A stretch of DNA of 64,000 nt, taken from the NCBI RefSeq assembly GCF_025808395.1, contig NZ_CP075524.1, positions 1 to 64,000 on the forward strand. The letters run 5' to 3'. The stretch is from Microcella sp. GTDB lineage: Bacteria > Actinomycetota > Actinomycetes > Actinomycetales > Microbacteriaceae. Positions 45,101-54,335 of the stretch are shown here, in pieces (position 1 is the first letter of the stretch; the number at the start of each line of letters is the position of its first letter). Below the pieces are notes generated by a model that did no database searches, had not been told where the DNA came from, and saw nothing but the letters and a program-made list of their open reading frames with translations. Made by a program: the position numbers and the translations under genes.

Positions 45101-46852
45101 GTGAAGAATGAGCAGGCCATGCTCGCTCTCATCCTGCGCCGTCATCTGAAGCCCTACGGTCTGCTCATCGTCGGCGTGATCGTCTTCCAGCTCGCCCAGG
45201 CCGTCGCCTCGCTCTTTCTGCCCGCGCTCAACGCGGCGATCATCGACCGCGGTATCGCCTTGGGCGACACCGGCTACATCCTCTCGGTTGGCGCGCTCAT
45301 GCTCGCCATCTCGCTCGTGCAGATCGCGTGCGCCATCACGGCCGTGTACTTCGGAGCGAGGGTGGCGATGGCGGTCGGTCGCGACCTGCGGGGCGCCGTG
45401 TTCGAGCGGGTCGGCACCTTCTCTGAGCGCGAGGTCTCGCACTTCGGAGCTCCTTCGCTCATCACCCGCACGACCAACGATGTGCAGCAGGTGCAGATGC
45501 TCGTGCTCATGACGAGCACGATGCTCGTGAGTGCGCCGATTCTGGCCGTCGGCGGCGTCATCATGGCGCTGCAGCAAGACGTCGAGCTCTCGCTCATCAT
45601 GGCCGTTGCGATTCCGGTGCTGCTGATCGCCGTGAGCGCGATCATCGTGCGCACCGTGCCGCTGTTTCGCGTCATGCAAGAGCGCATCGACACCGTCAAC
45701 CGCGTGCTGCGCGAGCAGCTCACGGGCATGCGCGTCGTGCGGGCCTTCGTGCGCGAGCAGCACGAGGTCGAGCGCTTCGCCGACGCCAACGCTGCCCTCA
45801 CCGACACGGCGCTGCGCGCAGGCCGACTCTTCGCCCTCATGTTTCCGATCGTGCTGCTCGTGCTCAACGCCTCGAGTGTGGCTGTGCTGTGGTTCGGTGC
45901 ATACCGCATCGAGTCGGGGCTGATGCAGGTGGGTGCGCTCACGGCCTTTCTGACCTATCTCATCCAGATTCTCATGGCCGTGCTCATGGCCACCTTCATC
46001 GCCGTGCTGCTGCCGCGGGCCGCCGTCTCGGCCGACCGCATCGGCGAAGTGCTCGAGACGCCCTCCTCGGTGGTGCTGCCGGCGAACCCCGTCACCTCGC
46101 TCGAGTCGAGCGGCCGAGTCGAGCTGCGCGACGTGAGCTTCGCCTACCCGGGGGCCGAGCATCCGGTGCTCGACAGCGTCAGCTTCGTCGCCGAGCGCGG
46201 GCGCATGACGGCCATCATCGGCAGCACGGGCGCCGGCAAGACCACCCTCGTCAGCCTGCTGCCTCGGCTGTTCGACGTCACCGGCGGAGCCGTTCTCGTC
46301 GACGACGTCGACGTGCGCGAGCTCGACGCCGACCTGCTGTGGAGCCGCATCGGGCTCGTGCCCCAGCGCCCCTACCTGTTCTCGGGAACGGTCGCGAGCA
46401 ACCTGCGCTTCGGCAAGCCAGACGCCACCGACGACGAGCTGTGGGCCGCCCTCGAGATCGCGCAGGCCGCTGACTTCGTGCGCGACATGCCCGGCCAGCT
46501 CGACGCCCCCATCGCGCAGGGCGGCACGACGGTGTCTGGTGGCCAGCGACAGCGCCTCGCCATCGCACGAGCGCTCGTGAAGCGGCCCGAGATCTACGTG
46601 TTCGACGACTCGTTCTCTGCGCTCGATACGGCGACGGATGCCCGGCTGCGCGCCGCACTGCGCCGCGACGTCGCCGACGCCACCCTCGTGGTGGTTGCTC
46701 AGCGCGTGGCCACCGTGCACGACGCCGATCAGATCATCGTGCTCGAGGCCGGGAAGGTCGTCGGCCGCGGCACGCATGACGAGCTGCTCGCGAGCAGCGA
46801 GACCTATGCAGAGATCGTGAACAGCCAACTGCGGGCGGAGGCGAGCGCATGA
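45101..46852 (+). CDS. Heterodimeric ABC exporter half, degenerate catalytic site
   Basis: 583 aa: six membrane helices (to about residue 310) then a nucleotide-binding domain. Walker A GSTGAGKTTLV, signature VSGGQRQRLAIARAL. Walker B reads VFDDSFSALD, with Asp where the catalytic Glu belongs, the hallmark of the non-hydrolysing subunit in pairs such as TM287/288 or BmrC/BmrD. GTG 45101; ATG 45119 is an alternative. Overlaps the partner gene by 4 nt. Multidrug or lipid export is the usual role. Confidence 0.9.
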   Translation: MKNEQAMLALILRRHLKPYGLLIVGVIVFQLAQAVASLFLPALNAAIIDRGIALGDTGYILSVGALMLAISLVQIACAITAVYFGARVAMAVGRDLRGAVFERVGTFSEREVSHFGAPSLITRTTNDVQQVQMLVLMTSTMLVSAPILAVGGVIMALQQDVELSLIMAVAIPVLLIAVSAIIVRTVPLFRVMQERIDTVNRVLREQLTGMRVVRAFVREQHEVERFADANAALTDTALRAGRLFALMFPIVLLVLNASSVAVLWFGAYRIESGLMQVGALTAFLTYLIQILMAVLMATFIAVLLPRAAVSADRIGEVLETPSSVVLPANPVTSLESSGRVELRDVSFAYPGAEHPVLDSVSFVAERGRMTAIIGSTGAGKTTLVSLLPRLFDVTGGAVLVDDVDVRELDADLLWSRIGLVPQRPYLFSGTVASNLRFGKPDATDDELWAALEIAQAADFVRDMPGQLDAPIAQGGTTVSGGQRQRLAIARALVKRPEIYVFDDSFSALDTATDARLRAALRRDVADATLVVVAQRVATVHDADQIIVLEAGKVVGRGTHDELLASSETYAEIVNSQLRAEASA

Positions 46853-48756
46853 GCACGGCACCAGCTCGACCGGTCGGGCCTCCCGGCGGTGTGCGGCGCG
46901 GGCCGATGGGCGGGCCCATGGGGGGCGGCATCGGCATGCCGGCCGAGAAGGCCATGACCTTCGTGCCCTCGGCGAAACGACTCATCGGGCGTCTCGCCCC
47001 CGAGCGCGGGCTCGTCGTCGTGATCATCGCGCTCGGCGTCGTGAGCGTGCTGCTGAGCGTGGTCGGCCCTGCTCTGCTCGGCATGGCCACGAACCTCATC
47101 GTCGACGGAGTGTTCGGCGAAGACGCGTTCAGCAGCGGAGAGGCGACGGCCGGTGGGGGAGACGGTATCGACTTCGCGGCCCTGCAGCTGCTGCTCGGAG
47201 TCGTGCTGCTCGTCTACGTCTTCTCGTCAGTGTTCTCATGGCTGCAGGCCTATCTGCTCAACGGCGTCACGCAGCGCACCGTCTACCGCCTGCGAGAAGA
47301 GGTGGGAGGCAAGCTCAACCGGTTGCCGCTGAGCTACTTCGATCGGGTGCAGCGCGGCGAGGTGCTCAGCCGGGTGACGAACGACGTCGACAACATCTCG
47401 CAGAGCCTGCAGCAGACCTTGAGCCAGTTGCTCACCTCGCTGCTCACTGTGCTCGGCGTCATCGTCATGATGTTCGTGATCTCGCCCGTGCTCGCCCTCG
47501 TCTCGCTCATCACCGTGCCGCTCACGCTCGTGATCACCGCCGTCATCGCGAAGCGCTCGCAGAAGCTCTTCGTGGCTCAGTGGGCGCACACCGGTGAGCT
47601 CAACGCGCAGATCGAAGAGACCTTCACGGGGCACGCCCTCGTGAAGGTGTTCGGCAGGCAGCGCGATGTCGAGCAGCGGTTTCTCGAGAAGAACGAGCAG
47701 CTGTTTCGCGCGAGCTTCGGTGCGCAGTTCGTCAGCGGCATCATCATGCCCGCCATCATGTTCGTCGGAAACCTGGTCTACGTCGCCATCGCCGTCGTCG
47801 GCGGGCTGCTCGTCACGACAGGATCGATGACCATCGGAGGAGTGCAGGCGTTCATCCAGTACTCCCGCCAGTTCACGCAGCCCTTGAGCCAGCTCGGGTC
47901 GATGGCCAACCTGCTGCAGTCGGGGGTCGCGAGCGCTGAGCGCGTCTTCGACCTCATCGATGCGCCCGAGCAGAGCGCTGACCCCTCGCCGGCGGCGAGC
48001 CCCGAGGCCACGACGGGTCGCCTGGTGTTCGAGAACGTGTCGTTTCGCTACGACCCCGAGGTCGCCCTCATCGACGGTCTGTCGCTCACGGCCGAGCCCG
48101 GGCAGACGATCGCGATCGTCGGGCCGACCGGTGCAGGCAAGACCACCCTCGTGAACCTCATGATGCGGTTCTACGAGCTCGACGGCGGCCGCATCACCCT
48201 CGACGGCGTCGATATCGCCACCATGAGTCGAGCCGACCTGCGCTCTCGCATGGGCATGGTGCTGCAAGATACCTGGCTGTTCGGCGGCAGCATCCGCGAC
48301 AACATCGCCTATGGGCGCAACGACGCGAGCGACGACGAGATTCTCGACGCCGCTCGTGCCACCTACGTCGACCGGTTCGTCGGCGCCCTGCCCGAGGGCT
48401 ACGGCACGGTGCTCGATGACGACGGCGCCAACGTGAGTGCGGGCGAGAAGCAGCTGCTGACGATCGCGCGCGCCTTCCTCGCCCGCCCGAGCGTGCTCAT
48501 TCTCGACGAGGCCACGAGCTCGGTCGACACCCGCACCGAGGTGCTCGTGCAGCACGCCATGGCGGCTCTGCGGCGCGATCGCACGAGCTTCGTCATCGCC
48601 CACCGCCTCTCGACCATCCGCGACGCCGACCTCATTCTGGTGATGGAGGCCGGTCGCATCGTCGAGCAGGGCACGCACGAGCAGCTGCTCGCCGCTGACG
48701 GTGCGTACGCGCGGCTCTACGAGGCGCAGTTCGCAGAGCCCCTGGGCGAGGCGTAG
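46849..48756 (+). CDS. Heterodimeric ABC exporter half, catalytic subunit
   Basis: 635 aa. A Pro/Gly-rich N-terminus (RPVGPPGGVRRGPMGGPMGG) is followed by six helices and a nucleotide-binding domain with Walker A GPTGAGKTTLV, signature VSAGEKQLLTIARA (a variant LSGGQ) and an intact Walker B LILDEATSSVD with catalytic Glu. Together with the upstream degenerate half it forms an asymmetric exporter. The extra loop EDAFSSGEATAGGGDG is a lineage-specific insertion between the first two helices. Confidence 0.92.
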   Translation: MSTAPARPVGPPGGVRRGPMGGPMGGGIGMPAEKAMTFVPSAKRLIGRLAPERGLVVVIIALGVVSVLLSVVGPALLGMATNLIVDGVFGEDAFSSGEATAGGGDGIDFAALQLLLGVVLLVYVFSSVFSWLQAYLLNGVTQRTVYRLREEVGGKLNRLPLSYFDRVQRGEVLSRVTNDVDNISQSLQQTLSQLLTSLLTVLGVIVMMFVISPVLALVSLITVPLTLVITAVIAKRSQKLFVAQWAHTGELNAQIEETFTGHALVKVFGRQRDVEQRFLEKNEQLFRASFGAQFVSGIIMPAIMFVGNLVYVAIAVVGGLLVTTGSMTIGGVQAFIQYSRQFTQPLSQLGSMANLLQSGVASAERVFDLIDAPEQSADPSPAASPEATTGRLVFENVSFRYDPEVALIDGLSLTAEPGQTIAIVGPTGAGKTTLVNLMMRFYELDGGRITLDGVDIATMSRADLRSRMGMVLQDTWLFGGSIRDNIAYGRNDASDDEILDAARATYVDRFVGALPEGYGTVLDDDGANVSAGEKQLLTIARAFLARPSVLILDEATSSVDTRTEVLVQHAMAALRRDRTSFVIAHRLSTIRDADLILVMEAGRIVEQGTHEQLLAADGAYARLYEAQFAEPLGEA

Positions 48757-48759
48757 CCG

Positions 48760-49728
48760 CTACAGCAGGTTGGGTATCTTCTGCTCTTCGGCGACGTTGG
48801 CGCGACGGAACCAGAAGGTCACGAAGGTCGCCACGATCACGATGAACAGCGAGTACAGCGCCGGAACGATCAAGATCAGCCCGATGTCGGGGTTGTCGGC
48901 GAAGGTCAGCAGCACGATCGCGATCGCGAGCGGACCGTTCTGGATGCCCGTCTCGAGCCCGATCGTGCGAGCGTTCATCGGGTGCAGTCGAATCGCTCGC
49001 GCGATGCCGTAGGCCACCGCGATGCCGAAGAGCCCCAGCCCGATCGCCACGAGGTAGGTCTGCCACGGGGTTGACGTCAGCAGCGCCCAGTTGCGCGGCA
49101 CCCACGTCGCCATGAGAAACACGATGAAGAACAGACCGAAGAACCCGCCCAAGAGTTCCATGACGGCGCCGACGTTGGCACTGTACTTGCGCAAGATCAT
49201 GCCGGCGACGACAGGAATCAGCAGAGTGGCCAAGGTCACCACGATGTTGACGATCGGAATCTGCAGGTCAGAGCTCTCGGTGAAGATCAGCGAGCCGTAG
49301 AGCGCGAGCACGAGCGGCGTCATGAGAATCGCCCAGAGGGTCGAGTTCGTCGTCATGATGACGCTGAGCGCGAGGTTGCCCTTCGAGAAGTACGTGAAGA
49401 TGTTCGACGTCGTTCCGGCAGGCACGCAGCCCATGAGCAGCGCGCCGAGCGCCACCGGGGCCGCATACTCTCGGGGCAGTTGGAACAGCACCGTGACGAC
49501 GAGCACGTACGCGAGCAGCGGCATGATGCCGAACTGCGTGAGGAAGCCGATGATCAGGCCGTAGGGGCGACGCACCGCGAGCTTGAAGTCGCGCGGAGTC
49601 AGACCAGCGCCGAGGCCGAACATGATGACGAAGACGAGGCCGACGAGGAGAGCTTGTTCGAACGGCGTCACGACGTCTTGCTCGTTGACCACGGTCTGCG
49701 TGGCGATGATGAGAGGTGCGGCGATCAT
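48760..49728 (-). CDS. Bile acid:sodium symporter (BASS) family transporter
   Basis: 322 aa with nine or ten hydrophobic helices. The BASS features GLGAGLTPRDFKLAVRRP, GALLMGCVPAGTTSNIFTYF and IGLETGIQNGPLAIAIVLL (the two crossover Na+-site motifs) are clear. Bacterial members take up organic acids such as pantoate or pyruvate; the substrate here is not known. ATG overlaps the stop of the acyl-CoA ligase gene, so an organic acid or fatty acid substrate is tempting but unproven. Confidence 0.9.
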   Translation of the reverse strand: MIAAPLIIATQTVVNEQDVVTPFEQALLVGLVFVIMFGLGAGLTPRDFKLAVRRPYGLIIGFLTQFGIMPLLAYVLVVTVLFQLPREYAAPVALGALLMGCVPAGTTSNIFTYFSKGNLALSVIMTTNSTLWAILMTPLVLALYGSLIFTESSDLQIPIVNIVVTLATLLIPVVAGMILRKYSANVGAVMELLGGFFGLFFIVFLMATWVPRNWALLTSTPWQTYLVAIGLGLFGIAVAYGIARAIRLHPMNARTIGLETGIQNGPLAIAIVLLTFADNPDIGLILIVPALYSLFIVIVATFVTFWFRRANVAEEQKIPNLL

Positions 49729-51467
49729 GACAGCTCCCTTCCCTGGGTCTCGATACTCGCGGTCGCCGAGGTGACGGCTTCAGCGCGCAGCTCACGGCGC
49801 AGAATCTTGCCGATCGGGCTCTTGGGCAGCTCGTCGACGAAGCGCACCGACTTCGGAACCTTGTAGGCGGCGAGCGTCTCGCGGCAGTGCGCGATCACTT
49901 GGGCCTCGGTCGGCGGAGTGTGCGTGGCGACGATGTAGGCACGCACGGCTTCGCCGGACTTGTCGTCGGGAATGCCGACGACTCCGACTTCGAGCACGCC
50001 AGGCAGTTCGGCGATGCGCTCTTCGATCTCGTTCGGGTACACGTTGAACCCGCTGACGAGCACCATGTCTTTCTTGCGGTCGACGATGGTGAAGAATCCG
50101 TCGGAATCCATCTCGGCGATGTCGCCGGTGCGGAAGAAGCCGTCGACGATCGACGCGGCGGTGTCGTCGGGCCGCTGCCAGTAGCCGGCCATGACCTGCG
50201 GGCCGCGTGCGGCGATCTCGCCCGGGGTTCCGGGCGCCACTTCAGCACCCGACTCGTCGATGCACCGCAACTCTGTCGACGGAACCGGAATGCCGATGGT
50301 GCCGGCCTTCGCGGTCGGCCCGAAGGGGTTGAAGCTCAGCACCGGCGACGTCTCGGTGAGGCCGTAGCCTTCGACGATCGGGGTGCCGGTCACCTCGCTC
50401 CAGCGCGCTGCCACCGACTCGTGCAGCGCCATGCCGCCTGCCGCCGAGGCCCGCAGGTGCCGCGGGGGGCTGTCGATGAACCAGCGCTCGTTCAGCAGAG
50501 CGTTGAACAGCGTGTTGACGCCGGTGACCCAGGTGATCTTGTAGTTCTCGAATGCGCGCTTGAGGTTGCTCGGCGGCCGAGGCGACGGCACGAGAATGTT
50601 GCGCGAACCGAGGTGGTAGAACGCCAGCAGGTTCACCGTGAACGCGAAGATGTGGTACAGCGGCAGGGCGGTCAGCACGGTCTCCATGCCCGGCCGCATG
50701 TAGGCGCCGCACATCTGGATCATCTGCAGGGTGTTCGACACCAGGTTGCCGTGCGTGAGCATGGCTCCCTTCGAGACGCCCGTCGTGCCGCCCGTGTATT
50801 GCAGTGCGGCGACGGTGCTCGCGTCGATGCCGTCGAGGTATGCCTCGAGGGCGGCATCGCTGCGACGCTCTCGTCCGGCGTCGAGCGCCTGTTGAAACGG
50901 CGTGTGGTCGACGGTGATGGCGGGCAGCGATCGGTTCCAGTACTTCTGCACCATGCGCACGACGCCCGCGATGACTCGCGGAAAGAACTCGGCGATGCGC
51001 ACGGTGACGACGGTGCCGATCTCGGTCTTCGGCAGCACCTCGGGCAGTCGGTCGGCGAACATGTCGCTCACGATGAGGGCCTTCGCCCCCGAGTCGGTGA
51101 ACTGGTGCACCATCTCGGTGGCCGTGTAGAGCGGGTTGGTGTTGACGAGCACGCACCCGGCCTTGAAGACCCCGAAGGCGACGATCGGGTAGCTCAGCGA
51201 GTTCGGCATCTGCACCGCGACCCTGTCGCCCTGCGAGAGCCCGACGACTTCGCGCAGGTATGCGGCGAAGTCGTCAGAGAGCGCGTCGATCTGGGCGTAG
51301 GTGAGCGAGCCGTTCATGCCGTTCGGCATGCACTGCGTGAACGCCGTCATGTCGGCGTTCGTCGCGGCAGCGGCGCGGATCATCGCCGGGAGATGGGCGA
51401 AGGGCGCCTCAGCGAGGTCAGGAGCTACATCGTCGGCGTAGTGGGCTAGCCAGGGGCGTTGGGTCAT
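49725..51467 (-). CDS. Long-chain fatty acid--CoA ligase (FadD-like)
   Basis: 580 aa adenylate-forming enzyme. AMP motif LQYTGGTTGVSKGAMLTHGN, A5-type EGYGLTETSPVLSFN, A8-type FFRTGDIAEMDSDGFF/IVDRKKDMV and the catalytic Lys region KSPIGKILRREL are present. Activates fatty acids to acyl-CoA for oxidation or lipid synthesis. A TATGAT (51530-51535 on the minus strand) upstream is a promoter candidate. Followed with a 4-nt overlap by the BASS transporter. Confidence 0.93.
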   Translation of the reverse strand: MTQRPWLAHYADDVAPDLAEAPFAHLPAMIRAAAATNADMTAFTQCMPNGMNGSLTYAQIDALSDDFAAYLREVVGLSQGDRVAVQMPNSLSYPIVAFGVFKAGCVLVNTNPLYTATEMVHQFTDSGAKALIVSDMFADRLPEVLPKTEIGTVVTVRIAEFFPRVIAGVVRMVQKYWNRSLPAITVDHTPFQQALDAGRERRSDAALEAYLDGIDASTVAALQYTGGTTGVSKGAMLTHGNLVSNTLQMIQMCGAYMRPGMETVLTALPLYHIFAFTVNLLAFYHLGSRNILVPSPRPPSNLKRAFENYKITWVTGVNTLFNALLNERWFIDSPPRHLRASAAGGMALHESVAARWSEVTGTPIVEGYGLTETSPVLSFNPFGPTAKAGTIGIPVPSTELRCIDESGAEVAPGTPGEIAARGPQVMAGYWQRPDDTAASIVDGFFRTGDIAEMDSDGFFTIVDRKKDMVLVSGFNVYPNEIEERIAELPGVLEVGVVGIPDDKSGEAVRAYIVATHTPPTEAQVIAHCRETLAAYKVPKSVRFVDELPKSPIGKILRRELRAEAVTSATASIETQGRELS

Positions 51468-51593
51468 CGTCGATCTTTCGCCAGAGGGTGGACCGCCAGC
51501 GGATACGCCGACGGTGGTGTATTCGCCACATCATAGACCGGGGTCTCCAGCGCCGCGGCTGTCACTGTGCGACTCAGTGCGTCGCCCTGCCGC

Positions 51594-51995
51594 CTAGGCG
51601 TCGTCGTCTGGAGGATTCTGCAGAACCGCGATGATGTTGCCGGCTGGGTCGGTGCACCAGGCGATGTCGGGGCCCTGATTGTGGGCGATGCCACGAGCGA
51701 TGCCGCGCTCGTCTTGGCCGAAGCCTTCGTAGCGCTCGAAGGCGACTCCGCGGGAGGTCAACTCGTCGACGGCGGCATCGATGTCGTCGACTTCGAGGTT
51801 CAGCATCGTGTACGTCGCGGGCGTGTGGTCGGGCTTGGGGTACACGAGCACCCAGCCGCCCCCGGGAAGGTCGATCGACAGCTGGCCCATCATGGCGTCG
51901 GTGACGGTGAGGCCGAGCGTGTCTCGGTAGAAGGTGCGTGCCGCGTCGATGTCGGGCACGGCGAATCCGCTGAACGCAAAGGTGTAGGCCGGCAT
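51594..51995 (-). CDS. VOC/glyoxalase-superfamily protein
   Basis: 133 aa, two beta-alpha-beta-beta-beta modules: FAVPDIDAARTFYRDTLGL and LEVDDIDAAVDELTSRGV, ending WCTDPAGNIIAVLQ (metal-ligand Glu replaced; the usual DPDGNxxEL shows Ala-Val here). Could be a dioxygenase-like or antibiotic-binding protein; function unassigned. TAACCT lies 7 nt upstream of the ATG and overlaps the rmuC stop, so it may have its own leaderless transcript. Confidence 0.82.
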   Translation of the reverse strand: MPAYTFAFSGFAVPDIDAARTFYRDTLGLTVTDAMMGQLSIDLPGGGWVLVYPKPDHTPATYTMLNLEVDDIDAAVDELTSRGVAFERYEGFGQDERGIARGIAHNQGPDIAWCTDPAGNIIAVLQNPPDDDA

Positions 51996-52005
51996 GCCGG
52001 GCAGG

Positions 52006-53244
52006 TTACTCCGCTTCGCCGGCCGTGTCGATGGTGTCGGCGAGAGCCTCGGTGAGTTCGGCGGCGGTCAACTGCCGTGGTTGCTCCTCGATCGACCGAG
52101 GCGTCGTGATGACGGTCGACTCGTCGAGGCTGTCGAGTCGACGCGCCGTGACGAGCACTCGGGTCTCGAGCGAGCTCGCGAACTGGTTGTAGGCCTTGAC
52201 GCTGCGCTCGATCGCGCCCCCGAGGGTGTCGGCGTGCTCGGCGAGCTTGGCCACTCGGGCGTACAGCTCTTTCGACAGATCGAAGAGCATCTTCGCCTCG
52301 TCGGTGAGCACCTCTTGCTGCCAGGTGAAGGCGATGGTCTTGAGCACTGCCCAGAAGCTCACGGGGCTCGCGAGGGCGATGCGCTTGCTGAAGGCATACT
52401 CGAGCAGCGCGGGGTCTTTCTCGAGCGCGGCAGCGAGCAAAGGCTCGTTCGGGATGAACGCGATGGTGAACTCAGGGCTCGAGTCGAGGCCCGTGAAGTA
52501 GTTCTTGGCCGCGAGCTGGTCGACGTGCGCCTTGACGCGTCGGGCGTGGTCGGTGAGCAGCGAGGCGCGCCGTGCCTCTTCTTCACCCGTCGCCGTCGAC
52601 GGAATGGCGCTCGCTTCGATGTAGGAGTTGTATGGCACCTTGGCGTCGACGGCGATCGACTTGCCGCCGGGCAGCCGCAGCACCATGTCGGGGCGTCGCG
52701 CTGTGCCGTCGGCATCGATCGACTCTTGCAAGAAGAAGTCGACTCGATTGAGCAGGCCCGCCGACTCGACGAGTGTGCGCAACTGGGTCTCGCCCCAGAC
52801 TCCGCGAGTGGCGTTGTTGCGCAGGGCGCTCGCGAGCGACTCTGCCGTGGCGCGCAGCCGCTCTTCGGCCTCGGTGGCGGTGCGCAGCTGCTGACTGAGC
52901 TCGCCGTGCTGCCGGCTGCGCTGCTGCTCGAGCTCATCGACCTTCTGTTGCATAGCCCTCAGGGTCGACGCGACGGGCGCGAGCGCTTCGAGCACTCGGC
53001 CCTCGTTCTTCTGCTGCGCGTCGCGCTCGGCGTCTCGCTGGCGTGCGAGCGCGAGCTGCTCATCGAGCGCCACTGCTCGGGCTTCGGCCTGGGCGATGCG
53101 CACTTCGGCGCCCGTGAGCTGATCGCGCAGAGCATCGACGACGCTCGTCGGCGTGCCGCTGCGTCGACCGAGCAGCAGGCCGACCACGACACCGAGCGCG
53201 ACGCCGACGACGAGGCCGACCACGAGAGCAAGCAGAGAGTCCAT
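52006..53244 (-). CDS. rmuC: DNA recombination protein RmuC family
   Basis: About 412 aa. One N-terminal membrane helix (LLALVVGLVVGVALGVVVGLLL), a long coiled coil (residues about 35-130: QLTGAEVRIAQAEARAVALD, QRSRQHGELSQQLRT) and the RmuC nuclease-like core (GVWGETQLRTLVESAGL, RPDMVLRLPGGKSIAVDAKVPY, VTFT-like IAFIPNEPLLAAAL). RmuC limits inverted-repeat-mediated rearrangements in E. coli. Start at 53244 is chosen for the position of the helix; upstream ATGs at 53256 and 53307 are possible. Confidence 0.9.
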   Translation of the reverse strand: MDSLLALVVGLVVGVALGVVVGLLLGRRSGTPTSVVDALRDQLTGAEVRIAQAEARAVALDEQLALARQRDAERDAQQKNEGRVLEALAPVASTLRAMQQKVDELEQQRSRQHGELSQQLRTATEAEERLRATAESLASALRNNATRGVWGETQLRTLVESAGLLNRVDFFLQESIDADGTARRPDMVLRLPGGKSIAVDAKVPYNSYIEASAIPSTATGEEEARRASLLTDHARRVKAHVDQLAAKNYFTGLDSSPEFTIAFIPNEPLLAAALEKDPALLEYAFSKRIALASPVSFWAVLKTIAFTWQQEVLTDEAKMLFDLSKELYARVAKLAEHADTLGGAIERSVKAYNQFASSLETRVLVTARRLDSLDESTVITTPRSIEEQPRQLTAAELTEALADTIDTAGEAE

Positions 53245-53287
53245 GCTCGCCAGCATGCCACCCACCGCCGACCCGCACGAGCGGTCG

Positions 53288-53293
53288 TAGGGT
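53288..53293 (+). promoter_or_regulatory. -10 box TAGGGT, 6 nt before the LysR gene ATG
   Basis: TAGGGT, then GGGCGC, then ATG 53300. Another leaderless geometry; also close to the divergent rmuC start. Confidence 0.5.
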
Positions 53294-53299
53294 GGGCGC

Positions 53300-54217
53300 A
53301 TGAGCACCGGCCCCGACCCGCATGAGGTGAGTGCCGACGATCTGCGCTACCTGCTGGCGGTGGCACGGGTCGGTCGGCTCGTCTCGGCGGCCGCACTGCT
53401 CGGCGTCGACCACACGACGGTGCGGCGTCGGCTCGATCGGCTCGAGGCGGCGCTCGGCGCTCGGCTGCTCGACCGCGGCGCTGATGGCTGGCAGCTGACG
53501 GCGATCGGACGCGACGTCGTCGAGCGCGCTGCCCCGCTCGATGCGCTCGTCGAGCAGGTGGTCGCGGCGGCGTCGGGCAGCGATGCGGTGCGCGGCACGG
53601 TGCGGGTGGCGGCGCCCGAAGGCTTCGGCTCGGTGTTCGCGGCTGCGGCGCTCGCGCGGGTGAGGGTCGAGCATCCCGGAATCGCGATCGAGCTCGTCAC
53701 CTCGACGCGCCCGCTCAGTCTGCGCGGGTCGGGTTTCGATCTCGCGATCACAGTGGGGGCGTCTGCGGGCTCGCGCGTCACGGCCGAGCTGCTCACCGAG
53801 TATTCGCTTCGGCTGTACGCGGCGCCTGAATACCTCGAGGCACGGCCGCCGATTCGCACGCTCGCCGACCTCGAGGGCCATGACCTGGTCTTCTATGTGG
53901 ATGCCCTGCTCACGGTGCGCGAACTCGACCTCGAGTCGCTCGCACTCGAGGGCATGCGGCTCGGGTTCGGGTCGACGAACGTGTTCGCACAGCTCGAGGC
54001 CACGCGAGCCGGAGCGGGCATCGGGCTGCTGCACGCCTTCATGGGCGAGGGCGCGGCGGGCCTTGAGCGCGTGCTGCCGGGGGTCGTCGACTTCAGGCTG
54101 CCGTTCATGCTGTCGCAGCGTCCAGACAGCCCTGCGGTCGACGCCGTGGCGATCGTGCGCGAGGCTCTCGTGCGCGCGGTCGATGAGCGGCGTGACGAGC
54201 TGCTGCCCCCGGGGTAG
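53300..54217 (+). CDS. LysR-family transcriptional regulator
   Basis: 305 aa. N-terminal winged HTH (DLRYLLAVARVGRLVSAAAL, then VDHTTVRRRLDRLEAAL) and a C-terminal periplasmic-binding-like effector domain (GTVRVAAPEGFGSVFAAAAL). The DHTTVRRR recognition helix is typical of the LysR type found with amino-acid or aldehyde catabolic genes. Encoded just upstream of mmsA in the same direction and probably its regulator. Confidence 0.88.
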   Translation: MSTGPDPHEVSADDLRYLLAVARVGRLVSAAALLGVDHTTVRRRLDRLEAALGARLLDRGADGWQLTAIGRDVVERAAPLDALVEQVVAAASGSDAVRGTVRVAAPEGFGSVFAAAALARVRVEHPGIAIELVTSTRPLSLRGSGFDLAITVGASAGSRVTAELLTEYSLRLYAAPEYLEARPPIRTLADLEGHDLVFYVDALLTVRELDLESLALEGMRLGFGSTNVFAQLEATRAGAGIGLLHAFMGEGAAGLERVLPGVVDFRLPFMLSQRPDSPAVDAVAIVREALVRAVDERRDELLPPG

Positions 54218-54232
54218 AGGGTGTGCGTTCTT

Positions 54233-54247
54233 GCACATGGCCTGTGC
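54233..54247. promoter_or_regulatory. Candidate LysR-box upstream of mmsA
   Basis: GCACA-TGGCC-TGTGC, a perfect 5+5 inverted repeat with the 15-bp span and dyad form of LysR operators. Its centre is about 54 nt upstream of the predicted mmsA transcription start, a normal activator position. Confidence 0.5.
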
Positions 54248-54258
54248 GTCAATGGCGC

Positions 54259-54287
54259 TTGATCGCAGATGACTGAGGGCGCACACT
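54259..54287 (+). promoter_or_regulatory. Candidate mmsA promoter
   Basis: TTGATC (54259-54264), 17-nt spacer, CACACT (54282-54287). The leader carries GAAGGAG before the ATG at 54336. Confidence 0.45.
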
Positions 54288-54335
54288 GGGGGCAGGGCCC
54301 CACGCACGGCGGCTCGTGAAGCGAAGGAGCACGAC

